DNA from: Pedobacter rhizosphaerae
GTDB lineage: Bacteria; Bacteroidota; Bacteroidia; Sphingobacteriales; Sphingobacteriaceae
Direction of reading: 5' to 3'
Assembly (NCBI RefSeq): GCF_900111155.1
Contig: NZ_FOGG01000021.1
Location: 5,476 to 69,475 of the forward strand
Length of the DNA stretch: 64,000 nt
The notes beneath the pieces are model-generated. The model searched no databases, was not told the DNA's origin, and worked only from the letters and a program-made list of their open reading frames with translations. A program made the translations under genes and the position numbers. Below are positions 52,279-60,375 of the stretch, piece after piece (position 1 is the first letter of the stretch; each line of letters opens with the position of its first letter).

Positions 52279-53790
52279 ATGATTTTAAACGAAGAAAATT
52301 TAAAAAACATCAGCAGCGAAAAGGTTACGAAACCTACTGCTGAAATTCTGGCCTTACCAGAGAAAGTGATCCAATTTGGAACCGGTGTTTTATTACGTGG
52401 TTTACCAGATTATTTTATTGACAAAGCCAATCAGAAAGGGATTTTTAACGGTCGTATTTTAGTCGTAAAATCTACTTCAAAAGGTGGAGCCGATGCCTTT
52501 TCAAAGCAGGATAATCTTTACACCCTTTGCGTAAAAGGTATTGAAGATGGGTTAAATGTGGCAGAAAACAGCATCAACGCTTCAATTAGCCGTGTACTAT
52601 CAGCATCGCAAGATTGGGCAGAAATTTTAAAAGCTGCACATCAGCCTGAAATGCAGATCGTAATTTCGAACACCACCGAAGTAGGCATTGTTAAAAGCGA
52701 AGATAAAATTACAGATACACCACCACAATCTTATCCTGGTAAGCTTTTGGCCTTCTTACATGAAAGGTATAAAGCCTTTAAGGGATCTGCCGAAAGCGGA
52801 ATGGTGATTGTGCCTACCGAATTGATCAGCGATAATGCAGATAAATTAAAGGATATTTTATTGGATTTAGCCATCCAGAATAAATTGGGTTGGGATTTTG
52901 AACAATGGTTAAAATCGGCTAACCATTTCTGCAAAACACTGGTAGACAGAATTGTTCCCGGTAAGTTACCAGAAGCGGAGCAAAAGCAAATCGAAGCTGA
53001 ATTAGGCTATAGCGATGAATTAATGATTATGGCCGAACCGTTCAGACTTTGGGCTATTGAGTCATCGAGTGAGAAAGTTAAAGAAGTTTTGTCTTTTGCA
53101 GCTGCCGATAAAGGTATTTTCATTGTTCCATCGATAGATAAATTTAAAGAGCTAAAACTTCGCCTGTTAAATGGAACACATACCATTACCTGCGGTTTAG
53201 CCATTTTAGCTGGATTCAATACGGTAAAAGAGGCTATGGCTGATCAGGATTTCTCTAATCACATCTTAAAGTTGATTCAAGAAGAAATTGCTCCGGCAGT
53301 AGTAAATGAAGATATTACCTATGAAGAGGCCTTAAGTTTTGCTAAAAGTGTAATCGATAGATTTAGTAATCCATCTTTAGAACACCAATGGAAAGCCATA
53401 ACGCTGAATTATACTTCAAAATTGCAAATGCGCAACATGCCTTTGATTAGAAAGTACTATGCTTTAAAAAATGACGTACCTCAATTAACTGCATTAGGCG
53501 TTGCGGCCTATATCGTATTCATGAACGTGAATAAAGATGGAGAAACGTACACGGCCAGTGCCAATGGAAAAACCTACCCGGTAGACGACGAATTTGCTGA
53601 AATCCTACACAGCTACTGGAAAAATCCAGAAACGGTTGTAGACAGTACACTGGGTGATAGAAGACTTTGGGACAAAAACCTGAATAACTACCCTGGATTT
53701 AATGCCTCGGTAAAATCTTACGTAGAATTATTACAAAAAAAGGGTGCAAAAGAAACTTTAAGTAACTTGCATTCAGAAAGAACAGCTTAA
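52279..53790 (+). CDS. uxaB: Tagaturonate reductase
   Basis: NADH-dependent reduction of D-tagaturonate to D-altronate, second cytoplasmic step of galacturonate use. 503 residues of the mannitol dehydrogenase/UxaB family: VIQFGTGVLLRGLPDYFIDKAN is the dinucleotide-binding N terminus, and the KLRLLNGTHTITCGLAILAG motif contains the family's catalytic Lys/Asn region. Fructuronate reductase is the alternative, but the pairing with UxaA favours UxaB. It is one base from uxaA. Confidence 0.94.
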   Translation: MILNEENLKNISSEKVTKPTAEILALPEKVIQFGTGVLLRGLPDYFIDKANQKGIFNGRILVVKSTSKGGADAFSKQDNLYTLCVKGIEDGLNVAENSINASISRVLSASQDWAEILKAAHQPEMQIVISNTTEVGIVKSEDKITDTPPQSYPGKLLAFLHERYKAFKGSAESGMVIVPTELISDNADKLKDILLDLAIQNKLGWDFEQWLKSANHFCKTLVDRIVPGKLPEAEQKQIEAELGYSDELMIMAEPFRLWAIESSSEKVKEVLSFAAADKGIFIVPSIDKFKELKLRLLNGTHTITCGLAILAGFNTVKEAMADQDFSNHILKLIQEEIAPAVVNEDITYEEALSFAKSVIDRFSNPSLEHQWKAITLNYTSKLQMRNMPLIRKYYALKNDVPQLTALGVAAYIVFMNVNKDGETYTASANGKTYPVDDEFAEILHSYWKNPETVVDSTLGDRRLWDKNLNNYPGFNASVKSYVELLQKKGAKETLSNLHSERTA

Positions 53791-53791
53791 A

Positions 53792-55438
53792 ATGATTACT
53801 AGAATTTTAAAGATCCATCCAAACGATAATGTCCTTGTTGCTTTACAAGATTTGACAAAGGGAGAAACCGTTATTTATGATGGACATGAGTATGTGTTAA
53901 CGGATAACATCCATGCCAAGCATAAGTTTTTCATGCAGGATATGAATGTTGGCGATCCAATTATCATGTATGGTGTATTGGTGGGTAAAGCACAGCATTT
54001 TATCCCTAAAGGTGGCTTAATGGATACAGAAAATACTAAACATGCTTCTGAACCTTATGAATTCCGTCCTTATCATTATGAGTGGCACGCACCTGATGTT
54101 TCGAAATTTGAAGGGCGTACGTTCAATGGTTATGTCCGCAATGATGGTCGCGTAGGAACTGCCAATTATTGGTTATTTATCCCTACGGTATTCTGTGAAA
54201 ACAGGAATTTGGACGTTATCAGAGAAGCCTTACATAATGAATTAGGGTATGCAGTAACGGATAAGTATAAAACATATGCACATCATCTGGTTGAAGCCTA
54301 TAAACATGGCGAAAACCTCGAAGAGGCTGAAACCAGCAGCATCGGACAAGCTAATCCTGCAGCCAATCGAATTTTCAAAAACGTTGATGGAATTAAGTTT
54401 TTAAACCATCAGGGTGGATGTGGTGGAACGCGCCAGGATGCGGCAGTTTTAAGCAAGCTATTGGCTGCATATGCCGATCATCCAAACGTTGCCGGAGTTA
54501 CCGTATTAAGCCTGGGTTGTCAAAACCTTCAAGTTCATGATTTTATGGAGGACTTGAAACACCGTAGCCCAAACTTCGACAAGCCGTTATTCATTTTTGA
54601 ACAACAACAATCGCAAAGCGAAGAACAACTGATTAAAGAAGCGATTAGAAAAACCTTCATCGGCTTAACAGAAATCAATAAAATTGAGCGTCAGCCTGCC
54701 CCAATCAGCAAATTGGTATTGGGTGTAAAATGTGGTGGAAGTGATGGTTTTAGCGGTATTAGCGCTAATCCGGCAGTAGGTTATACCTCAGATTTATTGG
54801 TGGCACTTGGCGGAACGGTTCTATTGGCCGAATTCCCTGAGCTATGTGGCGCAGAGCAACAGTTAATCGATCGTACGAAAGATGAAACCGCAGCACGTAA
54901 ATTCATCCAGTTAATGACGGCTTACAGCAATGCCGCAGAAAATGCCGGATCTGGTTTTTACATGAACCCTTCACCAGGAAACATTAAGGATGGTTTAATT
55001 ACCGACGCGATTAAAAGCACCGGAGCCGCCAAAAAAGGAGGTACATCACCAGTTGAAGATGTTTTAGACTATACAGAACCGGCAACAAAAGCGGGATTAA
55101 ACCTGGTTTGTACGCCAGGAAACGATGTAGAAGCAACAACAGGTAAAGCTGCATCAGGAGCAACCCTGATTCTATTTACTACTGGTTTAGGCACTCCAAC
55201 CGGAAATCCGGTATGCCCTACTATCAAAGTGGCTACCAACAATGCATTAACCAAACGCATGGGCGATATCATCGACATTAACTGTGGTCCAGTTATCGAA
55301 GGCGAAAAAACAATTGAAGAAATGGGTGAAGATATCTTAGAATATTGCATTAAAGCTGCCAGCGGTGAGGTTACACCTAAAGCAGTATTGCTAAATCAAG
55401 ATGACTTCATTCCCTGGAAAAGGGGCGTTAGTCTGTAG
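53792..55438 (+). CDS. uxaA: Altronate dehydratase
   Basis: Iron-dependent dehydratase turning D-altronate into 2-keto-3-deoxygluconate. 548 residues: an SAF domain at about 1-100 (MITRILKIHPNDNVLVALQDL) and the large dehydratase domain with FLNHQGGCGGTRQDA, SLGCQNLQ, VLGVKCGGSDGFSGI and TGLGTPTGNPVCPTIKVATN. The cysteines in those motifs are likely cluster or metal ligands. The last bases of the gene lie inside a heptad tract. Confidence 0.95.
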   Translation: MITRILKIHPNDNVLVALQDLTKGETVIYDGHEYVLTDNIHAKHKFFMQDMNVGDPIIMYGVLVGKAQHFIPKGGLMDTENTKHASEPYEFRPYHYEWHAPDVSKFEGRTFNGYVRNDGRVGTANYWLFIPTVFCENRNLDVIREALHNELGYAVTDKYKTYAHHLVEAYKHGENLEEAETSSIGQANPAANRIFKNVDGIKFLNHQGGCGGTRQDAAVLSKLLAAYADHPNVAGVTVLSLGCQNLQVHDFMEDLKHRSPNFDKPLFIFEQQQSQSEEQLIKEAIRKTFIGLTEINKIERQPAPISKLVLGVKCGGSDGFSGISANPAVGYTSDLLVALGGTVLLAEFPELCGAEQQLIDRTKDETAARKFIQLMTAYSNAAENAGSGFYMNPSPGNIKDGLITDAIKSTGAAKKGGTSPVEDVLDYTEPATKAGLNLVCTPGNDVEATTGKAASGATLILFTTGLGTPTGNPVCPTIKVATNNALTKRMGDIIDINCGPVIEGEKTIEEMGEDILEYCIKAASGEVTPKAVLLNQDDFIPWKRGVSL

Positions 55439-55468
55439 TCCTAAGTCGGGAGTCTTGAGCCCTAAGTC
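55427..55468. repeat. Heptanucleotide tract (NNNAGTC) overlapping the uxaA stop codon
   Basis: Six in-register units of the form NNNAGTC (one AGCC variant) start about four codons inside uxaA and continue 30 bases past its stop codon. Text further on is unrelated. Confidence 0.7.
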
Positions 55469-55526
55469 TGTAAATCAAAGGAGGCCTGGTAAATACCGAC
55501 CTCCATTAAAAAATAAAATATTAACC

Positions 55527-55554
55527 AGATATGATCTTAAACCATTTCATATCT
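55527..55554. promoter_or_regulatory. Inverted repeat upstream of uxaC
   Basis: AGATATGA (55527-55534) and TCATATCT (55547-55554) are perfect inverse complements 12 bases apart, ending 16 bases before the uxaC start. It may be an operator or an mRNA hairpin near the ribosome site. Confidence 0.4.
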
Positions 55555-55570
55555 CACACCTCATCATCGC

Positions 55571-56971
55571 ATGAAATCTTTTTTAGACGAAAATTTTCTT
55601 TTGCAAAGTAAAACAGCAGAGCACCTGTATCACAACTTTGCCAAATCATTACCTATTATCGATTACCATAATCACCTGATCCCTGAGCAGATTGCCAACA
55701 ACACCCAATTTGAAAATATCAGTCAGGTTTGGCTTGCCGGCGATCATTACAAATGGAGAGCCATGAGGGCAAACGGGGTGAATGAAAAATACATCACAGG
55801 CGCAGGTTCTGATTACGAAAAATTCGAAAAGTGGGCTGAAACGGTTCCTTTTACTTTGCGTAACCCTTTATATCACTGGACACATTTAGAATTACAACGC
55901 TATTTTGGCATTACAGATTTGCTTTCGGGTAAAACTGCCCAAAAAATCTATGATGAATGTTCGGCGAAACTTCAAACCCCAGAGTTTTCTGTTCGTGGTT
56001 TATTGGCAAAAATGAATGTGGAGGCCGTTTGTACTACAGATGATCCTTTAGATAGCTTAAATTTCCACCAGCAACTGGCACGTGAAGGCGCTAATTTGAA
56101 AATGTTGCCTGCCTTCCGTCCAGATAAAGCGATGAATAGCGATGACATTGAGGGGCTAAACGATTACATCAATAAATTAGAAAGTGTTGTGGATAAAACC
56201 ATCAGTACTTTTCAGGATTATATTGATGCATTAAAAAGTCGCCACGACTATTTTGCAGAAAACGGGTGTTCAGTTTCCGATCACGGTTTAGAGCAAATTT
56301 ATGCCGAAGATTACACCGAGCAGGAAATCGTTTCTATTTTTGGAAAAATCCGCAGCAAACAAGGTATTTCTTATGAAGAAAACCTCAAATTTAAATCGGC
56401 AATGTTGGTTTATTTTGCAGAATGGGATCATGAAAAAGGCTGGGTTCAGCAATATCACTTAGGTGCTTTACGCAATAACAATGCTCGAATGTTGCGTCAG
56501 CTAGGCCCTGATACAGGTTGGGATTCAATCGGAGATTTTAGTCAGGCCAGGATGTTATCTAAATTCTTAAACCGCTTAGATAACCAGGATAAATTGGCTA
56601 AAACGATCCTTTATAACCTTAACCCTGCCGATAATGAACTTATTGCCACCATGATTGGAAACTTCAATGATGGTTCGGTAGCGGGAAAAGTACAGTTTGG
56701 TTCTGCCTGGTGGTTTTTAGATCAAAAAGACGGCATGATTAAACAATTAAATGCTTTATCAAACATGGGCTTGTTAAGCCGCCTGGTAGGGATGCTCACC
56801 GATTCGCGTAGTTTCCTGTCTTTCCCACGTCATGAATACTTCAGAAGAATTGTTTGTAACCTATTCGGAGAAGATATTGAGAATGGAGAAATACCTAACG
56901 ACTTAGAATGGGTTGGCAAAATAGTGCAAGATATTTCGTACTTTAACGCCAAGAATTACTTTAAATTTTAA
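55571..56971 (+). CDS. uxaC: Glucuronate / galacturonate isomerase
   Basis: First cytoplasmic step: isomerises D-galacturonate to D-tagaturonate (and glucuronate to fructuronate). 466 residues of the amidohydrolase fold. Metal motif LPIIDYHNHLIPEQIA near residue 30; others are CTTDDPLDSL, LPAFRPDKAM, FAENGCSVSDHGLE and LTDSRSFLSFPRHEYFRRI. The 132-base gap from uxaA has an inverted repeat, so it may have its own promoter. Confidence 0.96.
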   Translation: MKSFLDENFLLQSKTAEHLYHNFAKSLPIIDYHNHLIPEQIANNTQFENISQVWLAGDHYKWRAMRANGVNEKYITGAGSDYEKFEKWAETVPFTLRNPLYHWTHLELQRYFGITDLLSGKTAQKIYDECSAKLQTPEFSVRGLLAKMNVEAVCTTDDPLDSLNFHQQLAREGANLKMLPAFRPDKAMNSDDIEGLNDYINKLESVVDKTISTFQDYIDALKSRHDYFAENGCSVSDHGLEQIYAEDYTEQEIVSIFGKIRSKQGISYEENLKFKSAMLVYFAEWDHEKGWVQQYHLGALRNNNARMLRQLGPDTGWDSIGDFSQARMLSKFLNRLDNQDKLAKTILYNLNPADNELIATMIGNFNDGSVAGKVQFGSAWWFLDQKDGMIKQLNALSNMGLLSRLVGMLTDSRSFLSFPRHEYFRRIVCNLFGEDIENGEIPNDLEWVGKIVQDISYFNAKNYFKF

Positions 56972-56985
56972 CCAAAATAAGGCTT

Positions 56986-57040
56986 AAGTAAGGAAAAAGT
57001 TAGAACTAAATCATTTCAAACGTTTTCCTTACTTTTTTCT
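56986..57040 (+). terminator. Terminator between uxaC and kdgK
   Basis: AAGTAAGGAAAA (56986-56997) and TTTTCCTTACTT (57023-57034) form a perfect 12-bp stem with a 25-base loop, followed by more T. It would separate the isomerase unit from kdgK-kdgA-exuT or let only part of the transcripts pass. Confidence 0.75.
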
Positions 57041-57082
57041 ACAGTTGCCAGAAACTGCATAAATAAGCCGACCGAACAAAAA

Positions 57083-58138
57083 ATGAGTGACCAAATAACC
57101 TCCCTATCAAAAAAAGGAGAAAAAGTTTTAAGTTTTGGAGAAATCCTTTTACGCATTTGCCCCGATATGGATGGGCACTGGTTAAAAGAAAATAAACTTC
57201 CTTTCTATGTTGGCGGAGCAGAACTTAACGTAGCTACCGCATTAGCCCTTTGGAATGTTCCTTCTGCTTACTTATCGGCTGTGCCGGATAATTCTGTAAC
57301 CAGAGAAATTATCGATTATCTTGAAGCTAAAGCTGTAGATACCACACCCATGGTTTTTCATGGTGAACGTTTAGGCTTATATTATCTTCCAAAAGGAAAA
57401 GACCTTAAAAATGCAGGGGTAATTTACGACCGTGCAAATTCGGCTTATGCAACACTAAAAGTTGGACAAATTGACTGGGATGCCGTTTTTGAAGGGGTAA
57501 CCTGGTTTCACTTTAGTGCCATCTGTCCTGCAATTAACCAAGATATTGCCGATGTATGCTTAGAGGCTTTAGAGGCCGCAAGCCAAAGAAATATAGTGAT
57601 TTCTTTAGATCTAAATTATCGCGCTAAACTCTGGAAGTACGGCAAAGAACCTATTGATATTTTACCACAACTGGCCAGGTACTGCACTTTAATTATGGGC
57701 AATGTTTGGGCAGCAAATAAAATGTTGGGAACAGGGCTTCACGAAGATTTGAAGCAAGCTGAGGGTTATGCAAAGGAAACGTTACTACAACAAGCCGCAG
57801 ATACTTCTAAAGAAATATTAAGTTTGTTCCCAGCGTGTAAAGCTGTTGCCAATACTTTCAGATTTGATCATGGTAAAGGGATCAGATATTATACCGCCAT
57901 TTATACTGAAGATCAACTCACCGTATCTGAAGAATATGTTTCAGAAGAAATTTTAGATAAAGTAGGTAGTGGAGATTGTTTTATGGCCGGATTAATTTAT
58001 GGTTTCTACAATCATTTTCCGGTTAAACAAACGCTCAATTTTGCCACCGCAGCAGCATACGATAAATTATACATTGCAAGCGATGCTACAACCAGCACCG
58101 TAGCAGATATAGAAAAAAGAATTATACATCATGATTAG
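57083..58138 (+). CDS. kdgK: 2-keto-3-deoxygluconate kinase (PfkB family)
   Basis: Phosphorylates 2-keto-3-deoxygluconate to the 6-phosphate. 351 residues of the ribokinase fold: the substrate-site N terminus SFGEILLRICP and FYVGGAELNVATALALW, NYRAKLW mid-protein, and the PfkB signature DKVGSGDCFMAGLIYG with catalytic Asp. Its 3' end overlaps the kdgA start by 8 bases, indicating coupled translation and supporting the KDG assignment over other sugar kinases. Confidence 0.93.
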   Translation: MSDQITSLSKKGEKVLSFGEILLRICPDMDGHWLKENKLPFYVGGAELNVATALALWNVPSAYLSAVPDNSVTREIIDYLEAKAVDTTPMVFHGERLGLYYLPKGKDLKNAGVIYDRANSAYATLKVGQIDWDAVFEGVTWFHFSAICPAINQDIADVCLEALEAASQRNIVISLDLNYRAKLWKYGKEPIDILPQLARYCTLIMGNVWAANKMLGTGLHEDLKQAEGYAKETLLQQAADTSKEILSLFPACKAVANTFRFDHGKGIRYYTAIYTEDQLTVSEEYVSEEILDKVGSGDCFMAGLIYGFYNHFPVKQTLNFATAAAYDKLYIASDATTSTVADIEKRIIHHD

Positions 58139-58793
58139 TAACAAGCACAAAATTTTAGATGCGATTTTAGAGCAAGGTATGCTTCCGCTTTTTTACCAGG
58201 ATAGCGAGGCTGGTAGTGTAGAAATATTACGTTCCCTGTATAAATCAGGTGTTCGTGTTTTTGAATATACTAACCGCGGTAAATCAGCTTTACCCAACTT
58301 TAAAAAGTTAAAAGAAGTTCGTGATGCTGAAATGCCCGATCTTTATTTGGGAATAGGTACCATTAAAACTCCGGCTGATGCACATGCTTTTATTGAAGCT
58401 GGAACTGACTTTATTGTAGCGCCAATTGTTAATCCTGCGGTAGCTGAAATTGCCAATAAAATAGGTATGCTTTGGATTCCAGGCTGTATGACTCCAACAG
58501 AAATTAACGTTGCCCAGGAACATAAAGCCATGCTCATTAAGATTTTCCCTGCCAACATTTTAGGTCCGGAATTTATCTCATCTATTAAAGATCTTTTTGC
58601 CGGCCAGTTATTTATGCCTACCGGCGGAGTAGAAATCAACGCCGACAACCTCAAAACCTGGTTTAAAGCTGGTGTTTGTGCGGTTGGCATGGGTAGTAAA
58701 CTCATCAGTAAAGAGGTAATGAGCAAAGGGCTTTATGAGGAGCTTGAAGAAAATACCAAACTAGCACTTGATTTAATTCAAAAGAGTAAATAA
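58131..58793 (+). CDS. kdgA: 2-keto-3-deoxy-6-phosphogluconate aldolase
   Basis: Class I aldolase splitting KDPG to pyruvate and glyceraldehyde 3-phosphate. 220 residues. The Schiff-base lysine is K137 in LIKIFPANILGPEF. The conserved Glu is in FEYTNRG (residue 45). GCMTPTE and the phosphate-binding MPTGGVEI are present. It may also act on 2-keto-4-hydroxyglutarate, as in the E. coli enzyme. Confidence 0.95.
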   Translation: MISNKHKILDAILEQGMLPLFYQDSEAGSVEILRSLYKSGVRVFEYTNRGKSALPNFKKLKEVRDAEMPDLYLGIGTIKTPADAHAFIEAGTDFIVAPIVNPAVAEIANKIGMLWIPGCMTPTEINVAQEHKAMLIKIFPANILGPEFISSIKDLFAGQLFMPTGGVEINADNLKTWFKAGVCAVGMGSKLISKEVMSKGLYEELEENTKLALDLIQKSK

Positions 58794-58817
58794 TAATACA
58801 AAAACACACCTAACCAA

Positions 58818-60257
58818 ATGAGCCAACCTAAAATAGGCAAATATAGATGGACCATATGTCTGCTGCTTTTTCTTGCTACTACGATAAATTACTTAGATAG
58901 ACAGGTACTTTCGTTAACCTGGACAGATTTTATTAAACCAGAATTCCATTGGGACAATAACGATTACGGAAATATCACCGCTTTATTTTCGATCTTTTAT
59001 GCTGCTTCCATGCTTTTTGCTGGTCGTTTTGTAGATTGGTTAGATACCAAAAAAGGTTTCTTGTGGGCCATTGGTATCTGGTCTATTGGTGCCTGTTTAC
59101 ACGCATTTTGTGGTATTGCTACTTCCGGTATTATTACAGGCAACTGGCTGGTAGGCTTTGAAGGTTCTAAAGAAGCCCTTGCAACGGTAAACGATACAGG
59201 CATGATCATTTCTGTTAGTGTAACCCTGTTTATTTTTGCACGTTTCGTTTTAGCCGTTGGTGAAGCGGGTAACTTTCCTGCAGCAATTAAAGCTACTGCA
59301 GAGTATTTCCCTAAAAAGGACAGGGCCTTTGCAACCAGTATTTTTAATGCAGGAGCAACCGTAGGCGCATTGGCCGCTCCCATAACTATTCCTTTCATCG
59401 CGAAAGCCTATGGATGGGAAATGTCTTTCATCATCATCGGTGCTTTAGGTTTTATCTGGATGGGATTATGGGTTTTCGTTTATAAAAAACCTGAATTACA
59501 CCCCCGCGTAAGCGCTGAAGAATTGGCCTATATCCAACAGGATGTGATTGCAGACAGGAAATTAGCCGATTATGTAGAGGAAACTACAGAAAAAGTATCT
59601 TTTATAGACTGCTTTAAGTTTAAACAAACCTGGGCTTTTGCCTTTGGTAAATTCATGACTGATGGTGTTTGGTGGTTCTTCCTTTTCTGGACACCAGCCT
59701 ATTTAAAATCGGTATATGGTATGGATTCTACTCAAAGTGCGCTTCCTTTATTTGTACTTTATGTAATCACCTTATTATCAATCATTGGTGGATGGCTACC
59801 CACTTATTTTGTTGAAAAAAAGGGCATGAACCCTTATGAAGGCAGAATGAGGGCCATGCTAATTTTTGCTTTTTTCCCATTATTAGCCTTGTTGGCACAA
59901 CCTTTAGGACACATTACTTATTGGATTCCGGTATTAATTATCGGTATTGCAGGTGCTGCGCACCAGGCCTGGTCTGCTAATATTTTCTCTACTGTTGGTG
60001 ATATGTTCCCTAAAAAGGCCATTGCAACCATCACCGGAATTGGTGGTATGGCTGGTGGTATCGGCTCTTTCATCATTAATAAAGGATCAGGTGTTTTATT
60101 TGATTACACCGGTAAAAATCAAATCATATTTATGGGCTTCAAAGGAGAAGAAGCAGGATATTTTATCATCTTCTCTATCTGTGCAGTATGCTATCTAATT
60201 GGCTGGACAGTTATGAAAACCCTCGTTCCAAAGTATAAAGTTATCGAACTGAAATAA
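58818..60257 (+). CDS. exuT: Hexuronate transporter, MFS (ExuT type)
   Basis: 479-residue permease of the anion:cation symporter branch of the major facilitator superfamily, with 12 predicted transmembrane helices. The signature TTINYLDRQVLSLTWTDFIKPEF at helix 1 and FAGRFVDWLDTKKGF between helices 2 and 3 are typical of ExuT/GudP-like carriers. GEAGNFPAAIKATAEYFPKKDRAFATSIFNAGATVG matches the helix 4-5 family text. A longer loop (about 115-135) is inserted before helix 4. Likely imports galacturonate or short oligomers; 24 bases after kdgA. Confidence 0.93.
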   Translation: MSQPKIGKYRWTICLLLFLATTINYLDRQVLSLTWTDFIKPEFHWDNNDYGNITALFSIFYAASMLFAGRFVDWLDTKKGFLWAIGIWSIGACLHAFCGIATSGIITGNWLVGFEGSKEALATVNDTGMIISVSVTLFIFARFVLAVGEAGNFPAAIKATAEYFPKKDRAFATSIFNAGATVGALAAPITIPFIAKAYGWEMSFIIIGALGFIWMGLWVFVYKKPELHPRVSAEELAYIQQDVIADRKLADYVEETTEKVSFIDCFKFKQTWAFAFGKFMTDGVWWFFLFWTPAYLKSVYGMDSTQSALPLFVLYVITLLSIIGGWLPTYFVEKKGMNPYEGRMRAMLIFAFFPLLALLAQPLGHITYWIPVLIIGIAGAAHQAWSANIFSTVGDMFPKKAIATITGIGGMAGGIGSFIINKGSGVLFDYTGKNQIIFMGFKGEEAGYFIIFSICAVCYLIGWTVMKTLVPKYKVIELK

Positions 60258-60375
60258 TTGATCAGGATATGGAATTTGCAAACCGGCAGATTCCGTATCC
60301 TTTCTAAACCCTAACACAACTAATCTATACTTAAACTATAGACCTACAATTATAAACCCTAACTACTACTAAAAA

